Counted from the first letter of the stretch, positions 48,453-61,395 are shown. The stretch: 64,000 nt of DNA from Pectobacterium brasiliense (GCF_016950255.1 NZ_JACGFN010000001.1:620001-684000); one strand, 5' to 3'. Made by a program: numbers and translations. The notes: a model not told the origin generated them from the sequence alone.

Positions 48453-49298
48453 CTAATAAATTGGGGCATCCGACCAGCGTCCTAACGACACACGGTCATT
48501 GCCACCATAATCCTGACAGGTTTCTATTTGTGTAAATCCTCGGGCATGCAATAGCTGACGCACCGCGTCAGCCTGCTGCCAGCCATGTTCCAGCAGCAGC
48601 CAGCCATCGTCGTCCAAATAATGCGGCGCAGATTCAATAATGGTGCGTAAATCCGCCAGGCCATTGTCGGCAGCAATCAGCGCGCTGGCAGGTTCAAACC
48701 GGACATCGCCCTGCGACAGATGCACATCATCGGCATCAATATACGGGGGATTACTGGCGATAAGCGCAAAGCGCGTATGATCAAGCGGTGAATACCAGCT
48801 TCCGGATAAGAAATGGACATTGCCTAGCCCCAATTGCTGGGCGTTTTTTGTCGCTAACGCAACGGCATCGGGTTGAACATCAACGCCAGTCACCCGACAA
48901 TCATGCCGTTCACTCGCCAGCGCCAGCGCAATCGCGCCGGTTCCAGTGCCCAGATCCAGCACGGCACACGGCGTTTGAGGCAGGCGTAGCAAGGCTTGTT
49001 CGACCAGACATTCGGTATCGGGACGAGGAATCAGCGTGGCGGGCGACACGGCCAGCGGCAGTGACCAGAACTCGCGCACGCCGATCAAATAAGCGATAGG
49101 TTCCCCCTGTTCACGACGCAGCAGCAGTTCAGTTAACTGCTGCTGTTCAGCCGTGTTCAGCTCAGTTTCACCAAACGCCAGCAGAAACGTGCGGGACTTG
49201 CCAGTCACAAATCCCAGCAAAATCTCCGCATCTCGCTTCGGACTTTCTCCCGCCGCGAGCTGCGCCGCAGCAGAGATTAACCAATCCTGATATGTCAT
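48453..49298 (-). CDS. prmC: Release-factor glutamine methyltransferase PrmC
   Basis: 281 residues. SAM motif L-D-L-G-T-G-T-G-A-I-A-L-A and the N-P-P-Y motif (A-S-N-P-P-Y-I-D) are intact. It methylates the Gln of the G-G-Q motif in release factors. The start overlaps the prfA stop. Confidence 0.96.
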   Translation of the reverse strand: MTYQDWLISAAAQLAAGESPKRDAEILLGFVTGKSRTFLLAFGETELNTAEQQQLTELLLRREQGEPIAYLIGVREFWSLPLAVSPATLIPRPDTECLVEQALLRLPQTPCAVLDLGTGTGAIALALASERHDCRVTGVDVQPDAVALATKNAQQLGLGNVHFLSGSWYSPLDHTRFALIASNPPYIDADDVHLSQGDVRFEPASALIAADNGLADLRTIIESAPHYLDDDGWLLLEHGWQQADAVRQLLHARGFTQIETCQDYGGNDRVSLGRWSDAPIY

Positions 49299-50380
49299 TA
49301 TTCCTGCTCGGACAACGCAGCAAGTTGATCGGCCTGGTATTCCTGCACAACCGGTTGAATCAGCGTGTCCAGCTTCCCTTCCATGACTTCATCCAGCCGG
49401 TAAAGCGTCAGGTTAATGCGGTGATCGGTTACCCTTCCCTGTGGGAAGTTGTAGGTACGAATACGGTCAGAACGATCGCCGCTACCGAGCAGGTTACGAC
49501 GAGTTGACGCTTCTTCCTGCTGACGTTTCTGCACTTCTGCGGCACGAATACGCGCCCCCAACACCGACAGCGCTTTGGCTTTGTTTTTGTGCTGTGAACG
49601 CTCGTCCTGACACTCCACGACAATACCGGTTGGCAAGTGGGTAATACGGATAGCGGAATCGGTGGTGTTAACGTGCTGACCGCCTGCGCCAGAAGAGCGG
49701 AAGGTATCGATGCGCAAATCCGCCGGGTTGATGTCCGGCATCTCCGCTTCCGGCACTTCCGCCATCACGGCGACCGTACAGGCCGAAGTATGAATGCGCC
49801 CTTGAGATTCCGTCGCGGGAACGCGCTGAACGCGATGACCGCCGGATTCAAATTTAAGCTGGCCGTACACACCGTCACCGGAGATTTTGGCGATAACCTC
49901 TTTATAGCCGCCATGTTCGCCATCGCTGGCGCTCACCACCTCAACGCGCCAGCGGCGTGATTCAGCATAACGGCTGTACATGCGGAACAGGTCGCCGGCA
50001 AAGATCGCGGCTTCGTCACCGCCCGTTCCGGCGCGAACTTCCAGAAAACAGCCACGCTCATCGTCAGGATCTTTCGGCAACAACAGCACCTGAAGTTGCT
50101 GCTCCAGTGCTTCAATTGTCGCTTTGCTTTCTTTCAACTCTTCCTGCGCCATATCGCGCATTTCAGGATCGTCCAGCATCATCTCTGCGGTTTGCTGATC
50201 CTCTTGCGCCTGCTGCCATTGCTGGAAACAGCCGGTAATATCAGTGAGCTGCGCATATTCTCGCGACAACGTGCGAAAACGATCCATATCAGCGATGACG
50301 CTGGGCTCACCGAGTAACGCCTGGACTTCTTCATGGCGTTCTTGTAACGCTTCCAGTTTAGCAACAATAGAAGGCTTCAT
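49298..50380 (-). CDS. prfA: Peptide chain release factor 1
   Basis: 360 residues. The [13 protein letters not shown] catalytic loop is present. It ends translation at UAA and UAG. Lies between hemA and prmC as in E. coli. Confidence 0.97.
   Translation of the reverse strand: MKPSIVAKLEALQERHEEVQALLGEPSVIADMDRFRTLSREYAQLTDITGCFQQWQQAQEDQQTAEMMLDDPEMRDMAQEELKESKATIEALEQQLQVLLLPKDPDDERGCFLEVRAGTGGDEAAIFAGDLFRMYSRYAESRRWRVEVVSASDGEHGGYKEVIAKISGDGVYGQLKFESGGHRVQRVPATESQGRIHTSACTVAVMAEVPEAEMPDINPADLRIDTFRSSGAGGQHVNTTDSAIRITHLPTGIVVECQDERSQHKNKAKALSVLGARIRAAEVQKRQQEEASTRRNLLGSGDRSDRIRTYNFPQGRVTDHRINLTLYRLDEVMEGKLDTLIQPVVQEYQADQLAALSEQE
49432..49439 (-). promoter_or_regulatory. KOPS motif pointing toward dif
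   Basis: CCCTTCCC on the plus strand is GGGAAGGG on the minus strand. It is right of dif and so points back toward it. It lies inside prfA. Confidence 0.4.
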
Positions 50381-50413
50381 GCGGGCGGTTAAATCCTGTA
50401 ATAGAGATGAATG

Positions 50414-51670
50414 CTAGTCCAGCCCAAGGCTGTCACGTAAAATTTGTAACCGGTGTTGGTCGCCGTCACGAGCGGCTTGCTGAAGGGATTTGGTCGGCGC
50501 GTGAATCAGACGGTTGGTTAAACGGTGTGTCAGTTCCTGAATCACCGCTTCAACGTCATTGCCTTGTTGGATGGCGGCCAGCGCCTTGGCCGTCATTTCC
50601 GCCCGCAATTCATCGGCCTGAGCCCGATAATCGCGGATGGTCTCCACCGCGGACTGCGCACGCAGCCACGCCATGAAGTCAGAGCTTTCCTGCTGCACGA
50701 TAGATTCAGCCTGCACCGCCGCCGCCTTGCGCTGCGCGAGGTTATGCTGAATGATGGCGTGAAGATCGTCCACACTGTAGAGATAAACGTTCGGCAATTT
50801 GCCGACTTCCGGCTCAATATCGCGCGGAACCGCAATATCTACCATCAGCATTGGCTGATTCCGTCTCGCCTTCAGCGTCCGTTCCATCATCCCTTTTCCG
50901 ATAATCGGCAACGTACTTGCCGTTGAACTGATCACGATATCGGCATGAACGAGCTGTTCGTCCAGCTCTGCCAGTGTGATGACTTCTGCGCCCACTTCCG
51001 TTGCCAGCGCCTGCGCGCGTTCACGGGTGCGGTTAGCAATCACCATTTTCTGTACTTTGTGCTCGCGAAGATAGCGAGCGACCAGCTCAATGGTTTCTCC
51101 GGCACCGACCAGCAGCACCGTGACATCCGACAGTGATTCAAAAATCTGCCGCGCCAGCGTACAGGCTGCAAATGCCACCGACACCGCGCTGGCACCGATA
51201 TCCGTTTCCGTACGAACCCGCTTGGCCACGGTAAAGGATTTCTGGAACAGCCGTTCCAGTTCGCTGGACAGAGAATGACCACGCTGTGATTCGGCAAACG
51301 CCTTCTTCACCTGACCCAAAATCTGCGGTTCGCCTAACACCAGAGAATCCAGACCGCTGGCAACGCGCATCAAATGGCTAACGGCGGCATTATCCTGATG
51401 CCAGTACAGGCTGCCGTTGACCTCTTCCGGGCGCAATTGGTGATATTCACACAGCCAGCGAATCAGTTGCTCACGCTGGTTTTCCTGTTCGTCAACGCTA
51501 AGATAGAGTTCCGTGCGATTGCAGGTAGACAGCACAACGCCGCCCTGCACCAGCGGTTGCTGTAGCAGACTGTCGAGGGCCACCCCGAGTTTATCTGGTG
51601 AGAACACAACACGTTCACGCAGAGAAACCGGTGCGGTTTTGTGATTAATACCAAGCGCAAGCAGGGTCAT
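50414..51670 (-). CDS. hemA: Glutamyl-tRNA reductase
   Basis: 418 residues. The opening [19 protein letters not shown] and the catalytic Cys in S-T-C-N-R-T-E are intact, with the NADPH-binding G-A-G-E-T-I. First step of haem synthesis from glutamyl-tRNA. Divergent from lolB. Confidence 0.97.
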   Translation of the reverse strand: MTLLALGINHKTAPVSLRERVVFSPDKLGVALDSLLQQPLVQGGVVLSTCNRTELYLSVDEQENQREQLIRWLCEYHQLRPEEVNGSLYWHQDNAAVSHLMRVASGLDSLVLGEPQILGQVKKAFAESQRGHSLSSELERLFQKSFTVAKRVRTETDIGASAVSVAFAACTLARQIFESLSDVTVLLVGAGETIELVARYLREHKVQKMVIANRTRERAQALATEVGAEVITLAELDEQLVHADIVISSTASTLPIIGKGMMERTLKARRNQPMLMVDIAVPRDIEPEVGKLPNVYLYSVDDLHAIIQHNLAQRKAAAVQAESIVQQESSDFMAWLRAQSAVETIRDYRAQADELRAEMTAKALAAIQQGNDVEAVIQELTHRLTNRLIHAPTKSLQQAARDGDQHRLQILRDSLGLD

Positions 51671-51902
51671 TAGGCTGTTTCTGAGTAATACCGGTCTTAG
51701 TATGGATTTCGTTTGAATCGCATTCTACTTGATGCAGGAGTGCAAGAAAAGCGACAGCACGCGATACACCTCGTCTGAGGTAGTCACTTTTTGACAAAAA
51801 ACAATAAACGCCATTAACGAATAACAATCATTGACGCTGAGCGGTAAGCCCGTTAGCGTGACGTATTTCACGAACTTCGTTCATTTACAGGATACGACCG
51901 AC

Positions 51903-52526
51903 ATGCCAACCAAAACCGTCCGATGCCTGCGTTTACTGCCTTTAGCCAGCGTATTGCTTGCCGCCTGTAGCATTAATCAACCCACCCAAACGGGTAAAAG
52001 CCCTACCTCGCCAGAGTGGCAACAGCATCAGCAAAAGGTTCAGAAACTCAGCCAATATCAGACTCGCGGCGCTTTTGCCTATATCTCCGATAGCAAAAGA
52101 GTATCAGCCAATTTCTTCTGGCAAGACACTCCGCCGCAGCGTTATCGACTGCTGCTGACCAACCCGCTCGGCAGCACCGAATTAGAACTGCGTGCCCAGC
52201 CTGACGGCGTGCAAATCACCGACAATCAGGGTAAGCGTTACGTAGGTAAAGATGCCGAATACATGATTCAGCAACTGACCGGCATGGCGATCCCGCTGAA
52301 TAATTTGCGCCAGTGGATTCTCGGCATCCCAGGTGACGCCACCGAATTCACGTTGGATGAAAGCTATCTGCTGAAAACCATCACCTATCGTCAGGGCAAC
52401 CAAAACTGGAACGTCAGCTATCAGAGCTACAACACCGAGTTAACGCCTCCTTTGCCAACCAGTCTGGAGCTGGTTCAGGGTGAACAGCGTATTAAGCTGA
52501 AGATGAATAACTGGATGGTTAAATAA
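51903..52526 (+). CDS. lolB: Outer-membrane lipoprotein LolB
   Basis: 207 residues from ATG 51903. The lipobox L-A-A-C is at about 17-20. The body ([22 protein letters not shown]) matches LolB, which inserts lipoproteins delivered by LolA into the outer membrane. It precedes ispE by 3 bp. Confidence 0.95.
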   Translation: MPTKTVRCLRLLPLASVLLAACSINQPTQTGKSPTSPEWQQHQQKVQKLSQYQTRGAFAYISDSKRVSANFFWQDTPPQRYRLLLTNPLGSTELELRAQPDGVQITDNQGKRYVGKDAEYMIQQLTGMAIPLNNLRQWILGIPGDATEFTLDESYLLKTITYRQGNQNWNVSYQSYNTELTPPLPTSLELVQGEQRIKLKMNNWMVK

Positions 52527-52529
52527 GCG

Positions 52530-54487
<1,958 letters not shown>

Positions 54488-54528
54488 TCGCCGCTGATCG
54501 GGTAATCGATCAAAAACGATAATGAAGG

Positions 54529-54560
54529 AGCCACCTGTAACAAGGTGGCTTTTTTATTTT
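54529..54560 (+). terminator. Terminator of prs
   Basis: AGCCACC pairs with GGTGGCT around TGTAACAA, followed by a T-run. Confidence 0.9.
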
Positions 54561-54663
54561 TATCACGATCAAAAACAAAAAACCGCCATAGCGAGGCTAC
54601 AGCGGCTCTATTGTTCATTTTATTAATACTTATAGCGTATTAATACTTGTGGGTAATTAACGG

Positions 54664-54933
54664 TTATTGATGGTGCTGGCGGCGACAACGCTTATCAAAG
54701 TGCTTGACCCACCAGTAACGATCCGCGACTTCTTCACGTCCGCTAATACGCGCCCCCGCCAACCAAAATATTGCGCCAGAAAAAATACTGACCAGATCAA
54801 TGTAAGTCATATATTCAGGAACATTCAGTTTCGGGAACTGGCTGGCAATAGAAAAACCGATGCCGCCAATCATCATGATCATCCCGATACCCATCAATAC
54901 ATTACCTAGTACTGTCACGTTCTTGCGTTTCAT
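54664..54933 (-). CDS. ychH: YchH (DUF2583) stress protein
   Basis: 89 residues with two membrane helices. M-K-R-K-N and W-L-A-G-A-R-I-S-G-R-E-E-V-A-D-R-Y-W-W-V match YchH, an inner-membrane protein induced by stress. Between prs and pth as in E. coli. Confidence 0.93.
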   Translation of the reverse strand: MKRKNVTVLGNVLMGIGMIMMIGGIGFSIASQFPKLNVPEYMTYIDLVSIFSGAIFWLAGARISGREEVADRYWWVKHFDKRCRRQHHQ

Positions 54934-55157
54934 CTGCCACCTCCAGATTAATTCTGTGGATGAATCGGAGTGCCATTACTGTTTACTGTCTTATTATTGA
55001 TGTAATTATAGACAACAATGTACGTAGATGATTGCGGGAGCGATCACAGATAAGGGGAATGATTAATATTTTTTTACGTTTAAACAAACAAATAGACAAA
55101 AATCCGAATAATCACGCTACTAAACAAATAACAGTATTTTTACATTCCAACACCGAC

Positions 55158-55356
55158 ATACCCTAAATAATTCGAGTTGCAAGAAGGCGGCAACGCAGTG
55201 ACAAATCGGTTAGAGACCGATTTGAACAGCGCTAACGCTGGCCCGAAGGGTGGACCTCATTTATGAGGTCCATTAATCCCCTGGAGCTTACAGCGGTAAG
55301 TGACTGGGGTGAGCGAGGAAAGCCAACGCACGTGCAGCTTGAAGTATGACGGGTAT
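55158..55356. repeat. 199-bp dispersed repeat with inverted ends (MITE/ERIC-like)
   Basis: The ends are imperfect inverted repeats of about 24 bp: ATACCCTAAATAATTCGAG then TTGCA on the left, and the complement of ATACCCGTCATACTTCAAG then CTGCA on the right. Inside are two perfect hairpins: AAATCGGT/ACCGATTT (55203-55223) and GGACCTCAT/ATGAGGTCC (55252-55271). It has no reading frame. Other copies are at 60986-61101 (decayed) and 42745-42776 (end only). Confidence 0.8.
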
Positions 55357-55445
55357 ATTTGGCTATACCTCATGCGGTGTGTAAACTAGCGCTTTCGTTA
55401 TCACACTACCCTGCGTCAGTTTAAGCACGTAATCTGGAATATACC

Positions 55446-56033
55446 GTGAGCAGCATTAAATTAATTGTCGGCCTGGCGAATCCCGGCGCTGAATACGCCG
55501 CCACCCGCCATAATGCGGGCGCCTGGTTTGTCGATCGTCTGGCGGACGCTTACCGTCAGCCGCTGAAAGAAGAAAGCAAATTTTTTGGTTACACCTCCCG
55601 CCTGAATCTGGCTGGGCAAGATGTACGTCTGCTGGTTCCCACCACGTTCATGAACCTGAGCGGCAAAGCCGTCGCGGCAATGGCCACCTTCTACCGCATT
55701 CAGCCTGATGAAATTCTGGTTGCACACGATGAGCTGGATTTATTACCGGGAATTGCCAAACTTAAGCTGGGCGGCGGACATGGCGGCCATAACGGTCTGA
55801 AAGACATCATCAGTAAGTTAGGTAACAACCCGAACTTCCATCGTTTACGTATCGGTATCGGCCATCCGGGCGATAAAAGCAAAGTGACCGGCTTTGTGCT
55901 GGGCAAACCGCCGACGAGCGAGCAGACGCTGATCGACGATGCCATTGACGAAGCCGTACGCTGCACAGAAATCCTGATGAAAGAAGACATGATCAAAGCG
56001 ATGAACCGCTTGCATGCCTTCAAAGCGGCATAA
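55446..56033 (+). CDS. pth: Peptidyl-tRNA hydrolase
   Basis: 195 residues from GTG 55446. [19 protein letters not shown] with the catalytic His, and H-D-E-L-D, match Pth. It frees tRNA from stalled peptidyl-tRNA. Precedes ychF. Confidence 0.97.
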   Translation: MSSIKLIVGLANPGAEYAATRHNAGAWFVDRLADAYRQPLKEESKFFGYTSRLNLAGQDVRLLVPTTFMNLSGKAVAAMATFYRIQPDEILVAHDELDLLPGIAKLKLGGGHGGHNGLKDIISKLGNNPNFHRLRIGIGHPGDKSKVTGFVLGKPPTSEQTLIDDAIDEAVRCTEILMKEDMIKAMNRLHAFKAA

Positions 56034-56162
56034 TCTGATCAGAATGCGGATGGCAGATCGAGATAAATCGCCATTCCGTGTATAATCGGCCGAAATATTT
56101 CCATTCTGACAGGCAAGAGATAGTAATTGCCTGATTAATAAGTTATTTAAGGTGATATAAAC

Positions 56163-57254
56163 ATGGGATTCAAATGCGGTATCGTTGGGCTGCCTAACGT
56201 CGGTAAATCCACTCTGTTCAATGCGCTGACCAAAGCTGGCATCGAAGCGGCCAACTTCCCGTTTTGTACCATCGAGCCGAACACTGGCGTAGTACCGATG
56301 CCCGATCCACGTCTGGACAAACTGGCTGAAATCGTTAAGCCACAGCGTATCCTTCCAACCACCATGGAATTTGTTGATATCGCCGGTCTGGTAAAAGGCG
56401 CGTCCAAAGGTGAAGGTTTGGGTAACCAATTCCTGACCAACATTCGTGAAACGGAAGCCATCGGCCACGTTGTACGCTGCTTCGAAAACGACAACATCAT
56501 CCACGTAAACAACAAGGTTGATCCAGCTGATGATATCGAAGTCATCAATACTGAATTAGCACTGTCTGACCTCGACACCTGTGAACGCGCTATTCATCGC
56601 GTGCAGAAGAGAGCCAAAGGCGGCGATAAAGATGCTAAAGCCGAGCTGGCCGCGCTGGAGAAATGTTTACCGCAGTTGGAAAACGCTGGCATGCTGCGCT
56701 CGCTGGATTTAAGCGATGAAGATAAAGCCGCCATCCGCTACCTGAGCTTCCTGACGCTGAAACCAACGATGTACATCGCTAACGTCAACGAAGACGGTTT
56801 CGAAAACAATCCATACCTCGATAAAGTGCGTGAAATCGCCGCCGCTGAAGGCTCTGTCGTTGTGGCCGTCTGCGCCGCCGTTGAATCAGATATTGCCGAG
56901 CTGGACGATGCTGACCGTGAAGAATTCATGGCTGAGTTAGGGTTAGAAGAGCCAGGCCTGAACCGCGTTATCCGTGCGGGCTATGAACTGCTGGACCTGC
57001 AAACTTACTTCACCGCTGGCGTGAAAGAAGTTCGTGCCTGGACTATCCCTGTCGGCGCTACCGCTCCGCAGGCAGCCGGTAAGATTCACACCGACTTTGA
57101 AAAAGGCTTCATCCGCGCCCAGACTATCGCCTATGAAGACTTCATCACCTACAAAGGTGAACAAGGTGCGAAAGAAGCCGGAAAAATGCGTTCAGAAGGC
57201 AAAGAATACATCGTTAAAGATGGCGATGTGATGAACTTCCTGTTCAACGTCTAA
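56163..57254 (+). CDS. ychF: Redox-regulated ATPase YchF
   Basis: 363 residues, the E. coli length. P-loop [14 protein letters not shown] near the start, the N-V-N-E-D motif that gives ATP preference, and a C-terminal TGS domain. Obg-family protein binding ribosomes. Confidence 0.97.
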   Translation: MGFKCGIVGLPNVGKSTLFNALTKAGIEAANFPFCTIEPNTGVVPMPDPRLDKLAEIVKPQRILPTTMEFVDIAGLVKGASKGEGLGNQFLTNIRETEAIGHVVRCFENDNIIHVNNKVDPADDIEVINTELALSDLDTCERAIHRVQKRAKGGDKDAKAELAALEKCLPQLENAGMLRSLDLSDEDKAAIRYLSFLTLKPTMYIANVNEDGFENNPYLDKVREIAAAEGSVVVAVCAAVESDIAELDDADREEFMAELGLEEPGLNRVIRAGYELLDLQTYFTAGVKEVRAWTIPVGATAPQAAGKIHTDFEKGFIRAQTIAYEDFITYKGEQGAKEAGKMRSEGKEYIVKDGDVMNFLFNV

Positions 57255-57311
57255 TCGCTTCTGTTGTCTCATGCGATTTCAGTGAATCGCATGAAGACTA
57301 GAAAATCCTCT

Positions 57312-57340
57312 AAAATCCACGCAGTTGCGTGGATTTTTTA
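57312..57340 (+). terminator. Terminator of ychF
   Basis: AATCCACGCA pairs with TGCGTGGATT, with a T-run after. Confidence 0.9.
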
Positions 57341-57435
57341 TATCCATCAATTCACATAGGAAATTCACTGCTACGAATGTTCAATAGAGAAGAAAGATAA
57401 ATCGATTACATTAACTGGCGGGTTGCATCAACAGC

Positions 57436-57714
57436 TCAGATATCATCCGTTGTATGGTCCACAATAATTTCTAGTGTTTTACGAATAACATCGCCCTTAA
57501 CCACATCATCCGTGGACTCAAGCAGTTCCATCAGTCGCAAGATAATGGTTTTATTGGTCAGAGGTTCACCGCTGGCAAGCATGCTACGGATAACTGCGCC
57601 GAGCATTGCAGATTCATCTGCCAGCATATCGCCAGCATTACGAAAGTATTCAGACAATATCGTATCAGGGATATCTGTATAATTTTCTGACTGTTTAAGT
57701 GTAGTCTGACTCAT
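57436..57714 (-). CDS. ariR: AriR/YmgB family regulator
   Basis: 92 residues. The ending I-V-D-H-T-T-D-D-I and the E-S-A-M-L-G-A-V-I-R-S-M-L-A-S-G-E segment match AriR/YmgB, a small dimer acting in acid resistance and biofilm control. Last gene of ycgZ-ymgA-ariR. Confidence 0.88.
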   Translation of the reverse strand: MSQTTLKQSENYTDIPDTILSEYFRNAGDMLADESAMLGAVIRSMLASGEPLTNKTIILRLMELLESTDDVVKGDVIRKTLEIIVDHTTDDI

Positions 57715-57753
57715 GATTCACACCGTTATTGATTTATTTGTCATTAGGTACTG

Positions 57754-58065
57754 TCAGTGTTTTTTATCGGTACTACCCTGTTGGCGGTCACCAAACAACG
57801 GATAGACATTATCCATTTCATCCCTATTCCATTCGCTTTCTTCATGCGTTGGGTTGGTATCCATTGATTTACCATTATTGTGATTCATTTGAGCGATAAT
57901 TTGTGCCATCGTTTCTCGCCGCTGCACATTGGGCTCATGAATCTTCATTGCTTCCAGCTTCGCGATAAGCGACTGAAGGCTAATGGGACAATGTTCCTTG
58001 AGGAGGGACAATACCGCCTCTCCGATTAATTCATCTGTCAGTTGATTAATTTCACTACTTTTCAT
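57754..58065 (-). CDS. ymgA: YmgA-like connector protein
   Basis: 103 residues from ATG 58065. M-K-S-S-E-I-N-Q-L-T-D-E-L-I-G-E-A-V-L-S-L-L is the family opening; a start at 58110 would add 15 unmatched residues. Its tail is longer than that of E. coli YmgA. Between ycgZ and ariR, it is probably controlled by BluR and feeds the Rcs pathway. Confidence 0.8.
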   Translation of the reverse strand: MKSSEINQLTDELIGEAVLSLLKEHCPISLQSLIAKLEAMKIHEPNVQRRETMAQIIAQMNHNNGKSMDTNPTHEESEWNRDEMDNVYPLFGDRQQGSTDKKH

Positions 58066-58222
58066 AACTGCGTCTCTGGTCGCCGCAATGACCGGAGTGG
58101 AACGCGGCATTAGTCAGATACTCTGATGGAGGTATCAGTCAAAAGATTATTAGTCCTCTGAGAAACCTTTATTCCAACCAAAATTGACTTTTGTAACGTT
58201 TATTACGATTAATCAGGCACTT

Positions 58223-58462
58223 TTAACGGTCAAAAAGCAAGCCAATCAACGTGTAATAATGTCTTTCCTCTTCTTCATCGCACGCCAGTTCAACTCGGCG
58301 AAGCAATTTGTTGCAAAGTGCTTTTCGGCTCAGGTTTTTCCCCTCGCTTAAAATTTCCACGACAATTTGCCCTAACGTTTCCTGCTGGCTAGGCAGGGTT
58401 GCCTTATTGAAATACCGGGTAATGGCATTAGCAGTATCTGGAATGTAGCCATTCTGATGCAT
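58223..58462 (-). CDS. ycgZ: YcgZ
   Basis: 79 residues. M-H-Q-N, A-I-T-R-Y-F-N-K-A, Q-Q-E-T-L-G-Q-I-V and L-I-G-L-L-F match YcgZ. In E. coli it heads the BluR-repressed operon and acts through the Rcs system to lower curli production. AGGAG precedes the ATG. Confidence 0.9.
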   Translation of the reverse strand: MHQNGYIPDTANAITRYFNKATLPSQQETLGQIVVEILSEGKNLSRKALCNKLLRRVELACDEEEERHYYTLIGLLFDR

Positions 58463-58817
58463 ATGTCACTCCTCTAATTTTTAGTAATCAATGAAATCGC
58501 CACTAAAGTTATACAAAAAAATCACATCCGTACATAAAATCTGTACATATTTTTTCAAAAACATAGCTGTATAAAATAAAAACAAATTATTTCAATGGGT
58601 TATATAAATTAGGGCAAAATCAATGAGGCGTTTAAGTTGTACAATATTCAGGGGTATAAAATAGGCAGAGATAAAACGTATATGCATCAGAAAAAGTATT
58701 GCTATGTCAAGGTGTTATATTCCCCGGCTAACGTTAGCGCAAATGACATTCCTTACAAGACGTGCAGATAAGCATCTGCTAGTGTAGTGGTTCATCCTTT
58801 TTTGCTTCAGGACTACC
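58463..58817. promoter_or_regulatory. Divergent ycgZ/bluF region with TGTACA-type boxes
   Basis: Contains TTGTACAA at 58637-58644 and a pair of GTACAT repeats at 58530 and 58543 (13 bp apart). The same TTGTACAA word occurs twice before bluR. MerR-type light and biofilm regulators bind TGTACA-like words, so these are likely BluR sites. Confidence 0.55.
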
Positions 58818-60038
58818 ATGCTCACAACCATCATTTACCGTAGCCATATTTGCGACAACATTCCGATTAATACACTGGAAGACATGGTAGCTGCTGCAAA
58901 TGAAAAAAATAGCCGGGCTAACGTAACAGGAATTTTGCTTTTCAATGGCACCCACTTCTTTCAACTGCTTGAAGGGCCAGAGGAAAATATTATTCCTATC
59001 TACCGTCATATCTGCGAAGACTCTCGTCACCATAACGTGGTAGAGCTTTTATGTGACCACGCGCCATCGCGACGGTTTGGTAAGGCAGGGATGGAGCTCT
59101 TTGATTTAAGAAAATATGACAGGAATGAAGTGCTCCAGAATGTACTGGATAAAAGCACGTCTAAATATCAGTTGATCTATGATGACCGTGCACTTCAATT
59201 CTTCAGAACATTCGTTGAGGACAGAGAAAAAGAGAACTATTTTGAAATCCCCCCGGCTGGCTCATGGGATTTCATTCTTGACGAGAATTCCACTCAATCC
59301 AAAACCATTGCCACGGATAAAGCATCGGATTGTAGCTTCGCTTTTCAGCCGATCATCGACCCACTTTCCCGGCAAATTGTGTCGCTGGAGGCATTAATCC
59401 GTCCCCCATCAGGTGAACTGCCCCACACTTATTTCGAGGGGCTGACAGATGATGAGGCCTACGAAACGGATCTCAAAAGTAAAAAAGTCGCCTTTGCTAT
59501 GGCTGCTGCACTACAGCTCGGAGAACAGAGCCTGTCGATTAATCTTAGGCCGATGACGTTGGTTAAGATTCCTCAAGCGGTTAACTTTCTCTTGCAAGAA
59601 ATTCAGATAAACGGGCTTGTACCAGAGCAGATTATTATTGAATTTACCGAAACTGAGGTTATCTCACGCTTTGACGAATTTACGGACGCGGTCAGGCTTT
59701 TGAAAGCCGCGGGCATTCGCGTCGCCATTGATCACTTCGGTGCCGGTTTTGCCGGGTTATTATTGCTCGCTCAGTTTCAACCTGACAGGATAAAAATCAA
59801 TCGGGACCTGATCAAAGATGTACACAAAAGCGGCTCTCGTCAGGCCATTGTTCAAGCCATTATCAAATGTTGTACCTCACTTGAAATCTCGGTTTCCGCC
59901 GTAGGCATTGAGAAACCTGAAGAGTGGATGTGGCTCGAGTCTGCGGGCGTTTCTCTGTTTCAGGGATATTTGTTCGCCAAGCCGGAGATTGGCACAATTC
60001 CCGCAGTTGCCTGGCCAGAAAAAAAATCAGATTTTTAA
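58818..60038 (+). CDS. bluF: BluF, BLUF-EAL blue-light sensor
   Basis: 406 residues. BLUF domain 1-95 with flavin-contacting Tyr7, Asn in N-V-T-G-I-L and Gln in F-F-Q-L-L-E-G. An EAL domain follows (about 165-395). The E-A-L word is present, but the D-D-F-G motif is D-H-F-G and the A-E-G-V-E motif is A-V-G-I-E, so c-di-GMP hydrolysis is unlikely. In E. coli, lit BluF binds and releases the BluR repressor. Divergent from ycgZ. Confidence 0.92.
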   Translation: MLTTIIYRSHICDNIPINTLEDMVAAANEKNSRANVTGILLFNGTHFFQLLEGPEENIIPIYRHICEDSRHHNVVELLCDHAPSRRFGKAGMELFDLRKYDRNEVLQNVLDKSTSKYQLIYDDRALQFFRTFVEDREKENYFEIPPAGSWDFILDENSTQSKTIATDKASDCSFAFQPIIDPLSRQIVSLEALIRPPSGELPHTYFEGLTDDEAYETDLKSKKVAFAMAAALQLGEQSLSINLRPMTLVKIPQAVNFLLQEIQINGLVPEQIIIEFTETEVISRFDEFTDAVRLLKAAGIRVAIDHFGAGFAGLLLLAQFQPDRIKINRDLIKDVHKSGSRQAIVQAIIKCCTSLEISVSAVGIEKPEEWMWLESAGVSLFQGYLFAKPEIGTIPAVAWPEKKSDF

Positions 60039-60075
60039 AATCAAAACATTAGCGGGCTAAACACAACCCCCTTAC

Positions 60076-60102
60076 TTGTACAATAAAAAAAAGTTTGTAC
60101 AA
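60076..60102. promoter_or_regulatory. Paired TTGTACAA sites before bluR
   Basis: TTGTACAA at 60076-60083 and again at 60095-60102, 19 bp apart, about 60 bp before the bluR start. Each is a perfect palindrome. Probable autoregulatory BluR sites. Confidence 0.6.
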
Positions 60103-60160
60103 CTTATTCTGATTAGTTAACTTTAGTAGCAAGCGTGCGACTTTTAGCATGAGGGTGTCA

Positions 60161-60895
60161 ATGACCTTTTATAGTATTGGTGATGTAGCTGAACGATGTG
60201 GAATTAATCCTGTAACACTGCGTGCTTGGCAACGGCGCTATGGGTTGCTGAAACCACAGCGCAGCGAAGGAGGACATCGCCAGTTTGATGAAACTGATAT
60301 TCAGCGAATCGAAGAAATTAAGCGTTGGGTCGAAAGTGGGGTTCCAGTGGGTAAGGTTAAAGCGCTACTGGAGGAAAGAAGCATGGCGATAGATGATGAC
60401 TGGTCATCACTTCAGGAAGAGATGATGACCGTGTTACGCCATGTGCGCCCTGCCAAACTGCGAACCATGATCATGGCAATAAACCGCGAGCACTCAGCCG
60501 ACTCTATCATCGACCACCTTTTTGTCCCCGTCCGTCAACGCCTTGGGCTTGATCAAAATACGTCACGAATTATGTGTAGCATGCTGGATGGCGTTCTTAT
60601 TGAATACGCTGTCCTGCGCCTTGCAGAGACGCGTAAGAAAAAAGGGGAAGACGCGTTACTGATCGCATGGGATAACGATGACCGCACACGGCTATGGTTA
60701 GAAGCGTGGCGACTTTCACAGCAGAACTGGAATATTGAAGTTCTGGCAGAACCGCTCGGTTCCCCACGCCCAGAACTCTTTCCCGGTCAACACATCTTTG
60801 TATGGACAGGGAAAGCAACCTTGTCTCACAGCCAAAATGAACAACTCACTCACTGGCAGAAACAAGGCTTTGCCATTGATTTTCATAAAACGTAA
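60161..60895 (+). CDS. bluR: BluR, MerR-type repressor
   Basis: 244 residues from ATG 60161, with GAGGG before it. MerR helix-turn-helix at 3-40 ([25 protein letters not shown]), then a degenerate cobalamin-domain-like C-terminus. Represses ycgZ-ymgA-ariR in E. coli until bound by lit BluF. Here it follows bluF, the reverse of the E. coli order. Confidence 0.9.
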   Translation: MTFYSIGDVAERCGINPVTLRAWQRRYGLLKPQRSEGGHRQFDETDIQRIEEIKRWVESGVPVGKVKALLEERSMAIDDDWSSLQEEMMTVLRHVRPAKLRTMIMAINREHSADSIIDHLFVPVRQRLGLDQNTSRIMCSMLDGVLIEYAVLRLAETRKKKGEDALLIAWDNDDRTRLWLEAWRLSQQNWNIEVLAEPLGSPRPELFPGQHIFVWTGKATLSHSQNEQLTHWQKQGFAIDFHKT

Positions 60896-61395
60896 TGGCT
60901 TGTTGAGATAAACTAAAATTCGAGTCGCCGCAGACACCACCACCCGCGTACCTGTTTCAGGGTAAAAAACAGTCTGTACTTCGATATATTCTCGTCATAC
61001 TTCACATTGCTTGTGCGTTGTCTGCACTACTCAGCCAACTTGCGTGGGCTTCGCCCCGTTGAGGTCGCTGCCTGCCTGAAACTTGAATGATCCAGAGTAT
61101 AGCGTGCCTTCTTAATACCGCATGGCCTCTTCTTGACGGAAAAGTAGAGATCGGTAGATCAACAGCTTTCTGTTAGTTAAGAATCATTACAATCAGATTG
61201 TTGACCCGCTTGTTAAAAATTATATCGTTGAGAACATTACATCATCCCATCCCTTGGTTCTGATTCTGATGGATGAACATTCCAGTAAGAGAGCGAGCTG
61301 TGCTATCAGCCTCCTAACATTGAGATAACCGCCACCGGCTTGAACCTGAATTTGTCTTAGCCACGACATAAAATCTCCAGACAGAAAGGAATAGA
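60896..61395. other. Intergenic region with a decayed repeat
   Basis: No gene seen. The middle carries the diverged repeat copy; the last 200 bp presumably hold the promoter of the MFS gene. Confidence 0.45.
60986..61101. repeat. Decayed copy of the ATACCC repeat, inverted and shortened
   Basis: Starts TCTCGTCATACTTCA then CATTGCTTGTGCGTTG, matching the complement of the right end of the copy at 55158. It ends CTGAAACTTGAATGAT then CCAGAGTAT, matching the complement of the left end. The centre is mostly deleted. Confidence 0.65.
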
